Source: Siphonodentalium dalli
Lineage: Eukaryota; Mollusca; Scaphopoda; Gadilida; Siphonodentaliidae
Direction: 5' to 3'
DNA: 64,000 nucleotides
Assembly (NCBI GenBank): GCA_032622095.1
Contig: CP136061.1
Coordinates: forward strand, 13,225,287-13,289,286
Of this stretch, positions 32,590 through 45,195 are shown one piece after another. A program made the position numbers and the translations under genes. Each line of letters opens with the position of its first letter. The stretch's first letter is position 1. Below the pieces are notes generated by a model. The model made no database searches and was not told the origin of the DNA. It was given only the letters and a program-made list of their open reading frames with translations.

Positions 32590-35500
32590 AATATATATTC
32601 AATTAATATGCTATATCGAAGAAATTACATTAAACGAATCTAAAACATGAATATATATTCAATTAATATGCTATATCGAAGAAATTACATCTAAAACAGG
32701 AATATATATTCAATTAATATGCTATATCGAAGAAATTACATTAAACGAATCTAAATATATATTCAATTAATATGCTATATCGAAGAAATTACATTAAACA
32801 AATCTAAAACGGGAATATATATTCAATTAATATGCTATATCGAAGAAATTACATTAAACGAATCTAAAACAGGAATATATATTCAATTAATATGCTATAT
32901 CGAAGAAATTACATTAAACGAATCTAAAACAGGAATTTATTCAATTAATATGCTATATCGAAGAAATTACATTAAACGAATCTAAAACAGGAATATATAT
33001 TCAATTAATATGCTATATCGAAGAAATTACATTAAACGAATCTAAAACAGGAATATATATTCAATTAATATGCTATATCGAAGAAATTACATTAAACGAA
33101 TCTAAAACAGGAATATATATTCAATTAATATGCTATATCGAAGAAATTACATTAAACAAATCTAAATATATATTCAATTAATATGCTATATCGAAGAAAT
33201 TACATTAAACAAATCTAAATATATATTCAATTAATATGCTATGTCGAAGAAATTACATTAAACGAATCTAAAACAGGAATATATTCAATTAATATGCTAT
33301 ATCGAAGAAATTACATTAAACGAATCTAAAACAGGAATATATATTCAATTAATATGCTATATCGAAGAAATTACATTAAACGAATCTAAAACAGGAATAT
33401 ATATTCAATTAATATGCTATATCGAAGAAATTACATTAAACAAATCTAAATATATATTCAATTAATATGCTATATCGAAGAAATTACATTAAACGAATCT
33501 AAAACAGGAATATATTCAATTAATATGCTATATCGAAGAAATTACATTAAACGAATCTAAAACAGGAATATATATTCAATTAATATGCTATATCGAAGAA
33601 ATTACATTAAACGAATCTAAAACAGGAATATATTCAATTAATATGCTATATCGAAGAAATTACATTAAACGAATCTAAAACAGGAATATATATTCAATTA
33701 ATATGCTATATCGAAGAAATTACATTAAACGAATCTAAAACAGGAATATATTCAATTAATATGCTATATCGAAGAAATTACATTAAACGAATCTAAAACA
33801 GGAATATATATTCAATTAATATGCTATATCGAAGAAATTACATTAAACGAATCTAAATATATATTCAATTAATATGCTATATCGAAGAAATTACATTAAA
33901 CAAATCTAAAACAGGAATATATATTCAATTAATATGCTATATCGAAGAAATTACATTAAACGAATCTAAATATATAGTCAATTAATATGCTATATCGAAG
34001 AAATTACATTAAACAAATCTAAAACAGGAATATATATTCAATTAATATGCTATATCGAAGAAATTACATTAAACGAATCTAAAACAGGAATTTATTCAAT
34101 TAATATGCTTTGTCGAAGAAATTACATTAAACGAATCTAAAACAGGAATATATATTCAATTAATATGCTATATCGAAGAAATTACATTAAACGAATCTAA
34201 AACAGGAATATATATTCAATTAATATGCTATATACGAATATAAAACAGGAATATATATTCAATTAATATGCTATATCGAAGAAATTACATTAAACAAATC
34301 TAAATATATATTCAATTAATATGCTATATCGAAGAAATTACATTAAACGAATCTAAAACAGGAATATATTCAATTAATATGCTATATCGAAGAAATTACA
34401 TTAAACGAATCTAAAACAGGAATATATATTCAATTAATATGCTATATCGAAGAAATTACATTAAACGAATCTAAAACAGGAATATATATTCAATTAATAT
34501 GCTATATCGAAGAAATTACATTAAACAAATCTAAATATATATTCAATTAATATGCTATATCGAAGAAATTACATTAAACGAATCTAAAACAGGAATATAT
34601 TCAATTAATATGCTATATCGAAGAAATTACATTAAACGAATCTAAAACAGGAATATATATTCAATTAATATGCTATAATTAATAAACGAATCTAAAACAG
34701 GAATATATTCAATTAATATGCTACATCGAAGAAATTACATTAAACGAATCTAAAACAGGAATATATATTCAATTAATATGCTATATCGAAGAAATTACAT
34801 TAAACGAATCTAAAACAGGAATATATTCAATTAATATGCTATATCGAAGAAATTACATTAAACGAATCTAAAACAGGAATATATATTCAATTAATATGCT
34901 ATATCGAAGAAATTACATTAAAACGAATCTAAAACAGGAATATATTCAATTAATATGCTATATCGAAGAAATTACATTAAACGAATCTAAAACAGGAATA
35001 TATATTCAATTAATATGCTATATCGAAGAAATTACATTAAACGAATCTAAAACAGGAATATATATTCAATTAATATGCTATATCGAAGAAATTACATTAA
35101 ACGAATCTAAAACAGGAATATATATTCAATTAATATGCTATATCGAAGAAATTACATTAAACAAATCTAAATATATATTCAATTAATATGCTATATCGAA
35201 GAAATTACATTAAACGAATCTAAAACAGGAATATATTCAATTAATATGCTATATCGAAGAAATTACATTAAACGAATCTAAATATATATTCAATTAATAT
35301 GCTATATCGAAGAAATTACATTAAACAAATCTAAAACAGGAATATATATTCAATTAATATGCTATATCGAAGAAATTACATTAAACGAATCTAAATATAT
35401 ATTCAATTAATATGCTATATCGAAGAAATTACATTAAACAAATCTAAAACAGGAATATATATTCAATTAATATGCTATATCGAAGAAATTACATTAAACG

Positions 35501-38500
35501 AATCTAAAACAGGAATTTATTCAATTAATATGCTTTGTCGAAGAAATTACATTAAACGAATCTAAAACAGGAATATATATTCAATTAATATGCTATATCG
35601 AAGAAATTACATTAAACGAATCTAAAACAGGAATATATATTCAATTAATATGCTATATACGAATATAAAACAGGAATATATATTCAATTAATATGCTATA
35701 TCGAAGAAATTACATTAAACAAATCTAAATATATATTCAATTAATATGCTATATCGAAGAAATTACATTAAACGAATCTAAAACAGGAATATATTCAATT
35801 AATATGCTATATCGAAGAAATTACATTAAACGAATCTAAAACAGGAATATATATTCAATTAATATGCTATATCGAAGAAATTACATTAAACGAATCTAAA
35901 ACAGGAATATATATTCAATTAATATGCTATATCGAAGAAATTACATTAAACAAATCTAAATATATATTCAATTAATATGCTATATCGAAGAAATTACATT
36001 AAACGAATCTAAAACAGGAATATATTCAATTAATATGCTATATCGAAGAAATTACATTAAACGAATCTAAAACAGGAATATATATTCAATTAATATGCTA
36101 TAATTAATAAACGAATCTAAAACAGGAATATATTCAATTAATATGCTACATCGAAGAAATTACATTAAACGAATCTAAAACAGGAATATATATTCAATTA
36201 ATATGCTATATCGAAGAAATTACATTAAACGAATCTAAAACAGGAATATATTCAATTAATATGCTATATCGAAGAAATTACATTAAACGAATCTAAAACA
36301 GGAATATATATTCAATTAATATGCTATATCGAAGAAATTACATTAAAACGAATCTAAAACAGGAATATATTCAATTAATATGCTATATCGAAGAAATTAC
36401 ATTAAACGAATCTAAAACAGGAATATATATTCAATTAATATGCTATATCGAAGAAATTACATTAAACGAATCTAAAACAGGAATATATATTCAATTAATA
36501 TGCTATATCGAAGAAATTACATTAAACGAATCTAAAACAGGAATATATATTCAATTAATATGCTATATCGAAGAAATTACATTAAACAAATCTAAATATA
36601 TATTCAATTAATATGCTATATCGAAGAAATTACATTAAACGAATCTAAAACAGGAATATATTCAATTAATATGCTATATCGAAGAAATTACATTAAACGA
36701 ATCTAAAACAGGAATATATATTCAATTAATATGCTATAATTAATAAACGAATCTAAAACAGGAATATATTAAATTAATATGCTACATCGAAGAAATTACA
36801 TTAAATGAATCTAAAACAGGAATATATATTCAATTAATATGCTATATCGAAGAAATTACATTAAACGAATCTAAAACAGGAATATATTCAATTAATATGC
36901 TATATCGAAGAAATTACATTAAACGAATCTAAAACAGGAATATATATTCAATTAATATGCTATATCGAAGAAATTACATTAAAACGAATCTAAAACAGGA
37001 ATATATTCAATTAATATGCTATATCGAAGAAATTACATTAAACGAATCTAAAACAGGAATATATATTCAATTAATATGCTATATCGAAGAAATTACATTA
37101 AACGAATCTAAAACAGGAATATATTCAATTAATATGCTATATCGAAGAAATTACATTAAACGAATCTAAAACAGGAATATATATTCAATTAATATGCTAT
37201 ATCGAAGAAATTACATTAAACGAATCTAAAACAGCAATATATTCAATTAATATGCTATATCGAAGAAATTACATTAAACGAATCTAAAACAGGAATATAT
37301 TCAATTAATATGCTATATCGAAGAAATTACATTAAACGAATCTAAAACAGGAATATATATTCAATTAATATGCTATATCGAAGAAATTACATTAAACGAA
37401 TCTAAAACAGGAATATATTCAATTAATATGCTATATCGAAGAAATTACATTAAACGAATCTAAAACAGGAATATATATTCAATTAATATGCTATATCGAA
37501 GAAATTACATTAAACGAATCTAAAACAGGAATATATATTCAATTAATATGCTATATCGAAGAAATTACATTAAACGAATCTAAAACAGGAATATATATTC
37601 AATTAATATGCTATATCGAAGAAATTACATTAAACAAATCTAAATATATATTCAATTAATATGCTATATCGAAGAAATTACATTAAATGAATCTAAAACA
37701 GGAATATATATTCAATTAATATGCTATATCGAAGAAATTACATTAAACGAATCTAAAACAGGAATATATTCAATTAATATGCTATATCGAAGAAATTACA
37801 TTAAACGAATCTAAAACAGGAATATATATTCAATTAATATGCTATATCGAAGAAATTACATTAAAACGAATCTAAAACAGGAATATATTCAATTAATATG
37901 CTATATCGAAGAAATTACATTAAACGAATCTAAAACAGGAATATATATTCAATTAATATGCTATATCGAAGAAATTACATTAAACGAATCTAAAACAGGA
38001 ATATATATTCAATTAATATGCTATATCGAAGAAATTACATTAAACGAATCTAAAACAGGAATATATATTCAATTAATATGCTATATCGAAGAAATTACAT
38101 TAAACAAATCTAAATATATATTCAATTAATATGCTATATCGAAGAAATTACATTAAACGAATCTAAAACAGGAATATATTCAATTAATATGCTATATCGA
38201 AGAAATTACATTAAACGAATCTAAAACAGGAATATATATTCAATTAATATGCTATAATTAATAAACGAATCTAAAACAGGAATATATTCAATTAATATGC
38301 TACATCGAAGAAATTACATTAAACGAATCTAAAACAGGAATATATATTCAATTAATATGCTATATCGAAGGAAATTACATTAAACGAATCTAAACAGCAA
38401 TATATTCAATTAATTATGCTATATCGAAGAAATCTACATTAAACGAATCTAAAACAGGAATATATTCAATTAATATGCTATATCGAAGAAATTACATTAA

Positions 38501-39745
38501 ACGAATCTAAAACAGGAATATATATTCAATTAATATGCTATATCGAAGAAATTACATTAAACGAATCTAAAACAGGAATATATTCAATTAATATGCTATA
38601 TCGAAGAAATTACATTAAACGAATCTAAAACAGGAATATATATTCAATTAATATGCTATATCGAAGAAATTACATTAAACGAATCTAAAACAGGAATATA
38701 TATTCAATTAATATGCTATATCGAAGAAATTACATTAAACGAATCTAAAACAGGAATATATATTCAATTAATATGCTATATCGAAGAAATTACATTAAAC
38801 AAATCTAAATATATATTCAATTAATATGCTATATCGAAGAAATTACATTAAACGAATCTAAAACAGGAATATATATTCAATTAATATGCTATATCGAAGA
38901 AATTACATTAAACGAATCTAAAACAGGAATATATTCAATTAATATGCTATATCGAAGAAATTACATTAAACGAATCTAAAACAGGAATATATATTCAATT
39001 AATATGCTATATCGAAGAAATTACATTAAAACGAATCTAAAACAGGAATATATTCAATTAATATGCTATATCGAAGAAATTACATTAAACGAATCTAAAA
39101 CAGGAATATATATTCAATTAATATGCTATATCGAAGAAATTACATTAAACGAATCTAAAACAGGAATATATATTCAATTAATATGCTATATCGAAGAAAT
39201 TACATTAAACGAATCTAAAACAGGAATATATATTCAATTAATATGCTATATCGAAGAAATTACATTAAACAAATCTAAATATATTTTCAATTAATATGCT
39301 ATATCGAAGAAATTACATTAAACGAATCTAAAACAGGAATATATTCAATTAATATGCTATATCGAAGAAATTACATTAAACGAATCTAAAACAGGAATAT
39401 ATATTCAATTAATATGCTATAATTAATAAACGAATCTAAAACAGGAATATATTCAATTAATATGCTACATCGAAGAAATTACATTAAACGAATCTAAAAC
39501 AGGAATATATATTCAATTAATATGCTATATCGAAGAAATTACATTAAACGAATCTAAAACAGCAATATATTCAATTAATATGCTATATCGAAGAAATTAC
39601 ATTAAACGAATCTAAAACAGGAATATATTCAATTAATATGCTATATCGAAGAAATTACATTAAACGAATCTAAAACAGGAATATATATTCAATTAATATG
39701 CTATATCGAAGAAATTACATTAAACGAATCTAAAACAGGAATATT
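32590..39745. repeat. 7.1-kb AT-rich satellite, ~60-bp unit with higher-order repeats
   Basis: More than 110 head-to-tail units contain ATATTCAATTAATATGCTAT, ATCGAAGAAATTACATTAAA and CGAATCTAAAACAGGAATAT. Unit length varies, chiefly between 60, 58 and 46 bp, by loss of ACAGGAATA-type segments. Variant markers (AAAACGAATC; CTATAATTAATAAACGAATC; GCTACATCGAAG) recur at ~1.2-1.5 kb spacing, for example 34896, 36321, 37839 and 39004, showing higher-order repeats. The 20-codon-periodic open frames are a by-product of the 60-bp unit, not genes. Confidence 0.95.
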
Positions 39746-39891
39746 TTGAGATCTTATTGATAAAGAATCTCAGTGAATTAATTCCGATGTGAAATTAGAT
39801 TGTAGCATGATTGTGATTGGAAGACTTTTTAGACAATTTCTTTTCTAAAATTGAAAATTTCTTCAGATTTTCCAGCGTGCCATTGCAGGGT

Positions 39892-39922
<31 letters not shown>

Positions 39923-41004
39923 AAACATTTCAGGCATGTATGGCATTTTTTCCCTTTCGATCATTTTTTGTACCTACCCACCCCCACCGCCCCCCACCGC
40001 CAATTTTTTTTTCCGTTTTCGGCAGTTTTTTCCGACCATTTTTTGACACCCACCCCCCCTTTTAACACTAAAACAGAGATTTGCAGGGGGGAATTCAATG
40101 TAAACAGCTGTATATGAATTTCTGTGCATACTATTTATCATGGATGTTAACATGGACATGTAAATAGGAATGAGTCATTTTGAGGTCATTCGGCCAAAAA
40201 AACATGGCTGCCAGCGGCCATCTTGGATTTCAAAATGTGCAACAAAATACAACACGATAACTGCCTGCAGTCAGTTTACAGTTAGAATTACATTATTTCT
40301 CTCATTCAAAGTGGTTTTGAAGCCCAACACATTGCCAAAACACTAAAAAACAAGCAGGAAATGTTTTTTTTTAGTTGCGGGAAAAAATTGCTTGTTGGTG
40401 GCTTTGACCACCCCACCTACCCCGGCATACATGCCAGAATTTTTTTTTATCACCCCCCCCCCCCCCCCCCCTGGGCTTCACAGAAATAACTTTGATGAAA
40501 GAATCGGCAGATAGAAACAATTGGGGTGAAATGAGTTTGTTCTTGATAATACACGTAAATATTCCTTTCATACTTGTTGCTGCTTCTCACTATTTTATTA
40601 CCAACTTCCGCGCTAATGAGTACCAAATTAATTTTGAAATACTCTTCAAAAAGTGGAATGTCACTCAAGTCACCGGGTCTATCTGTTGGTATATGATATG
40701 TGATGTCTCGCTGTGTATTTCTTTCTGACTTTGTCAGATTCTTGTAGTTGCAACGTGTGATTTTATGATGTTTTAAAAAATGTCAGACACACCTTGGTGA
40801 GGATATTGAAGGTTTAAATCCTCATCTACTATAAATAATTTAGCTACGGCTATCACTATGGATCTCGCCAAACAGGTGTTGTCCTTGTTCTTTATATAAA
40901 CCATTGACTTTTTCTTCAGAACATCATTATCACATAGTATGGGTCTCGTGCCACCCCCTGAGCCTCTTGGTTTACGTATGGATCCTACTGTAACGTTGAA
41001 TGTT
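39746..41004. other. Non-genic: oligo-G/oligo-C tracts and a repeat A fragment
   Basis: A run of 30 G (39892-39921) and a run of 19 C (40453-40471) face each other across ~530 bp. Between them, 40095-40240 is a fragment of repeat family A (GTCATTTTGAGGTCATTCGG; CATGGCTGCCAGCGGCCATC). No supported gene. Confidence 0.6.
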
Positions 41005-41422
41005 AGTAGTAATGGGGGCCACTATGGCCCAGTACCCCCCCAGACATGGTCGCTATGGCCCAGTACCCCCCAGACATGGTCACTATGGCCCAGTACCCCC
41101 CAGACATGGTCGCTATGGCCCAGTACCCCCCCAGACATGGTCACTATGGCCCAGTACCCCCCAGACATGGGCACTATGGCCCACTGGGCCATAGTGCCCA
41201 TGTCTGGGGGGAAACTGGGCCATAGTGCCCATGTCTGGGGGGGGTACTGGGCCATAGTGACCATGTCTGGGGGGGGTACTGGGCCATAGTGACCATGTCT
41301 GGGGGGTACTGGGCCATAGTGACCATGTCTGGGGGGTACTGGGCCATAGTTACCCCCCTGAGGATAGATGTTCCTGTCATTGATGTGACATTTCTGATCG
41401 AAAAAATGAAAATGGACTTAGA
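41005..41422. repeat. Palindromic minisatellite P, copy 1
   Basis: About five 31-bp units (ACTATGGCCCAGTACCCCCC + AGACATGGTC) are followed by about five in inverted orientation, meeting at ~41184. A unique right flank GAGGATAGATGTTCCTGTCA ... AATGGACTTAGA and a left flank AGTAGTAATG are shared with the copy at 57108-57399. The single-strand form would be one ~320-nt hairpin. Open frames in it are artefacts. Confidence 0.85.
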
Positions 41423-41547
41423 CATTTTTTCATTACTAATTTAAAGTTTGTATAATTCTGACCAGAGATGACACATCGACACGAACAGAATCAATTGGTG
41501 GGGATCATACAGTGAAAACGATTTTGTTGAAATTTATCATTTATTTT

Positions 41548-41553
41548 TCAAAA
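41548..41553 (-). terminator. Poly(A) signal downstream of the protease gene
   Basis: AATAAA on the minus strand about 190 bp past the stop codon at 41747. No histone-type stem-loop is found here, unlike the genes at 57515-60845. Confidence 0.45.
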
Positions 41554-41746
41554 ACAAGAACAAGAACAATGAACAATAATATATTATTATACATCAATAA
41601 TATTAACAAAGAACAATAATTTATGTACAAAACAAGGTCTCAGATTTGAAGAAACTTAATTGAACATCCTACAACATCCTATGCTGAATCAATAACAAAA
41701 GAGTCTATTTTGTGGAGTTGTTGACACATTCGTTGTTATCTGGTCG

Positions 41747-41995
41747 TCATCTTCTTTGCGTTGTATGTATATCAGCCGTCGATGTCCTGGTGAAGTTTAA
41801 TTCAACAGCAAATTTGCTTTTCTGTATAATCGACCATAGTGTTTTCCAAACCATCGAACTATTGAAGAAATCCCGAGAATTGAATAATCTTTTCATCCTC
41901 TTTCCTTTCATCATGTGGTGGAGTGTGAATATACAATATAATCCACACACATTTGTCGCACGATGTTGATATCGTGTTGTATTCATAGTCCATGC
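41747..41995 (-). pseudogene. Adenain-like (Polinton) cysteine protease, C-terminal part
   Basis: The frame contains Y-Q-H-R-A-T-N-V-C-G-L-Y-C-I-F followed by a basic M-M-K-G-K-R-M-K segment. C-G-x-Y-C is the nucleophile region of adenovirus-type maturation proteases, as found in Polintons/adintoviruses, where they cleave capsid precursors. The N-terminal part with His and Asp lies at 42975-43221, separated by a ~960-bp repeat. The stop is natural. The gene is therefore broken by insertion rather than by point decay. A stretch before the Met (K-D-S-S-A-W-T) also fits the family. Confidence 0.75.
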
Positions 41996-42008
41996 TGATG
42001 AGTCCTTT

Positions 42009-42972
42009 TTATACGCCCTTTTGAAAAAAAGGCCGTATTATAGTATTGGTCTGTCCGTCCGTCCGTCCGGACGTCCGTCCGGGCGTCCGTTAACCTGTTG
42101 TCCGGATGATAACTTTAGTTAGAGTGAACCAAAATTAGTAAAATTTGGTATGTGGGTTTATTAGCCGAAAAGTAAGTTCAAGTTCGAATTTGGGTTCTGC
42201 CCGCCAATTTTCACCGGAGTTATCCCCCTTATTTAACGTTTTTTGACTTAGAAAATCCTTGAAATTTGTTGTCCGGATGATAACTTTAGTATAGTTTATC
42301 GGAATGAATCCAAATTTGGTATATTACTTTCTCCCACCAAAACACAGGTCAAGTTCGAACTTGGGTTCTGTCTGACCATTTTTGGCAGAGTTATGCCCCT
42401 TTTTCGACTCAGAAAATTCATTTTTTCTTATGTTTTTTGGTTTCCGGATGATAACTTGATTTTGGAATGTTTATACGCAAAACCCGTTTTTTTGTGGATT
42501 ACATATATCGAAATACAGCTCAAGTCCGAATTTCGTTTTAATCCGATAATTTTTGCGAGAGTTATGGCCCTTTTTTTTTACGTAATTTGACTTAGAAAAT
42601 CCCTGAAATTTGTTGTCCGGATGATAACTTTAGTTAGAGTGAACCGATTTCAATCAAATTTGGTATGTGGGTTTATTAGGAGAAAAGACAGCTCAAGTTC
42701 GAATTTGGGTTCCGTCCGCCAATTTTCACCGGAGTTATGCCCCTTATTTGACGTAATTTTACTTAGAAAATCCCTGAAATTTGTTGTCCGGATGATAACT
42801 TTACTAGAGCTTATCGGATTCAATGATAATTTGGTATATTACTTTCTTCCACCAAAACACAGGTCAAGTTCAAATTTGAGTTCCGTCTGCCAATTTTTAC
42901 CTGAGTTATGCCACTTTTTTACCAGTTTCCTCCGACCCGAGAGGGCGTATATTGCACGCCCAGCGTAGCTCT
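42009..42972. repeat. Repeat family D, inserted in the protease gene
   Basis: It starts with a hairpin ATACGCCCTTTTG / AAAAAAAGGCCGTAT and CGTCCGTCCG repeats. It holds four ~170-190-bp units (TGTTGTCCGGATGATAACTT, GGAGTTATGCCCCTT) and ends GAGGGCGTATATTGCACGCC. End motifs ATACGCCCT/AGGGCGTAT are inverted. No protein. It separates two halves of one protease gene, so it arrived after the Polinton. Confidence 0.75.
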
Positions 42973-42974
42973 TG

Positions 42975-43221
42975 TTATGAATGGTAACATATATCGTCTT
43001 GGTGGTGGTAGTCCAAATGAGTCGAAGTATACAGCTGATCTTCCATTGAATAACATCAATGTCCAGTGTTCTCCTGGCTGATCTGATGAGTGCGTGTTCA
43101 CAATATATGCTTGAATATGCTGTGGTTTCTTCTCTGGTAACAGATCTCTAGCACAAACATATGTGTTAAGTTTACACAACCAGGAATTGTCCAGAATATA
43201 TTGAAGTTCAGCTGTCTGCAT
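42975..43221 (-). pseudogene. Adenain-like (Polinton) cysteine protease, N-terminal part
   Basis: From Met at 43221 the frame reads M-Q-T-A-E-L-Q-Y-I-L-D-N, then A-Y-I-V-N-T and G-E-H-W-T-L-M-L-F with the catalytic His, then V-Y-F-D-S-F-G-L-P-P with the acidic residue. It is colinear with adenovirus/Polinton proteases until Y-M-L-P-F, where the family D repeat takes over. An in-frame stop lies upstream, so Met at 43221 is the likely start. It overlaps the end of the preceding polymerase-fragment frame by 14 nt. The Cys-bearing remainder is at 41747-41995. Confidence 0.8.
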
Positions 43222-45195
43222 CGTTGTAATTCTCTTTGACTCGCTGTGACCACATCAGAGTCCACTCTGCGTCGAATTTTTTGCGGTTGAGCTCCAAACT
43301 GTTTGGCATTGAATTCTTCCTCCATGCCAAATTGCAAACTTGCGCCAATGTTATTGACTCAATGAACGGGTCAATCTGTTCTGTTTCCAATATGTATTTC
43401 CTGAAATTTCCACATCCACGGCGAAGAATATCCACGTCTGATTTGCAGTACTTCTCCATCTCTTCTTGGAAGTTGAATATCACGTAATTTTCTATTTTCT
43501 CATTGTACCATTCAAAGAATTTCTCTCGATTTTCCACGCTCATCATGTCTGGTTTGTAGTAATCAGAAGCCAAGTAAGGTCCAATGTAATTTTGAAACTT
43601 TGGTGAATTCGCCCAATGTGGAAAGTGTCCTTTCGCCATCTCATTCAGCTGAAAAGTTTGTGGAAACTTTGAAAGCGGCATCATCAGAAAACTCAGAGAA
43701 TCAATAACTTTCACGCTGTTGCATTTTAAACTGAGAATTTTGTTTCCATTCATGATCAGTTCTGGTTTATGAATTCCACTTTGTATGAGTGCTTGAAGTA
43801 GAAACTGTGCATCGTATCCCTGAGCATTATGTGCTATTGCAACACATCCTTTGTGATCTTGGTGGAATAACCAGTTTGTGAAGTCTGTTAAAACGTTGTC
43901 ACCCTTGAATACAAATTCTCTGGAATCCGGTCCGCATGTTTCACATTTTTCTTCGATTGGTTTGCACATGCAATCTCCACAAGCGGTATGTGCAACACAG
44001 AAGTTTGGAATATGAACACCTGTGTCTTGTCTGCATTCAAAGTCAAAGAATACATATGGAATCGTTGCAGGTTTCTTTTCCGGTGATTCATATTTTGGAA
44101 TGTAGCACCTGTGATCTGCTTCAACGATTTCTTTGCAATGTTTGCATTTCTTCAACCCCGCACATATATGTCTGCTTGATTTATTGGTGAGAATTTCTTC
44201 ATCACAATTGTTGCATAGTTGAACCAAATCACATATTTTTCTTTTCTGTTTTCCTTCCGTCTTCAAATGGTTGTCGAAACAAGATTTACTTCTGAATGAT
44301 CGTCGACACGTTCTACACTTCACCCAATTTGTGAAATTACACTGTGTCAATGACCAGCATGCACAAACAAATCTGCATCGATGATCGCCACGACTTTTGA
44401 ATCCAATGTCACAGAATTCGCAGTAGTAGACGGTGCCTAGAAATCCTTTGATTGATGTTATGGTGTCGAAGTGATTGTTGTTGTAGTAGATGTGTACACA
44501 TTTGCTCTCCGAACACATTTCTGCAGGTTCAAATAGAAATCCAGCGCCAGCAAATTCATTGTGAATTTTCACAACATATTCTGGATACAATATTTCTTGA
44601 ATCTTGTGGAACTCATTGATACTGCAAACTGTATCGTGTGGAATGCCAGCACGGTTGAGTAGATTTTTTGCTGCATCTGTTTGTGCTGTGTATATTGATT
44701 GTCTTATTCTTTTCCATTTCTTTGACCAGCACGCAGATCCATCACTATCTGCCTTACACATTCCGACGACAATAGATCTTGCCATACACATAACATCATC
44801 AGCATTTTCAATCCGGACAATACTTCTTTTTACTTTTGTCAGCTTGTTCTTGTCTGCAAATGGTCCATAATGTAGTGAGTGTCGTGTACCACCTTCCGGA
44901 ATATCTGTAACGAAGATTTCGAAATTGAGTGCACCGTCATGAATTGTAAAGTCTGCATTTGATTGAACCACATTTTGAATATTATCCATGAGTGTCCCAC
45001 CATTCAATTCACTGGCTTTTGTGAATGGAATGAAAATGCTCATATCAAGTCCTGGATGATTTATCATAACTCTGATTCTTGTCTTCTCATTTGCTGAACA
45101 TTTCTGTTTCAATTCTTCTGTCAACTTCTCAAATATCTCTGGAATGTTCTCGATTGGATCTGTAAATTTCTCGAATTTCACACCAAATTGTCCTG
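43208..45195 (-). pseudogene. polB: Polinton-type DNA polymerase B, truncated at both ends
   Basis: A ~660-codon open frame matches, nearly residue for residue, the polymerase at 61775-64000. It includes a Cys/His-rich zinc-binding region and the proofreading exonuclease motifs: Exo I F-F-D-F-E-C, Exo II A-H-N-A-Q-G-Y-D, Exo III Y-C-K-S-D-V-D. These are typical of protein-primed family B polymerases of Polintons/adintoviruses. The first ~130 residues are missing: at about 45195 the sequence switches to a Gypsy reverse transcriptase. The first codon of the open frame is GTG within the gene, not a start. After C-N-L-A-W-R-K the polymerase domain is absent and an unrelated tail leads to the protease, so a second deletion is present. 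Confidence 0.88.

Noticed and set aside
34896-39294. Repeated 96-residue open frames in the satellite
   Set aside because: They arise because the ~60-bp unit is 20 codons long; all copies translate the same repeat and none has a promoter or unique sequence.
32590-39745. CRISPR-like array
   Set aside because: There are no distinct spacers: the whole unit repeats, and the genome is eukaryotic.
40939-41425. Open frames on both strands in the palindromic minisatellite
   Set aside because: Trp/Pro-rich periodic translations of a 31-bp repeat, the same on either strand because of the palindrome.
43888-44190. Small frames antisense or out of frame within the polymerase (also at 63147-63446)
   Set aside because: Shadows of the polB reading frame; they recur in both copies only because polB does.
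45179-45181. GTG at 45181 as the start of a polymerase gene
   Set aside because: The other copy shows this is an internal Val codon; the true N-terminus is missing at the junction.
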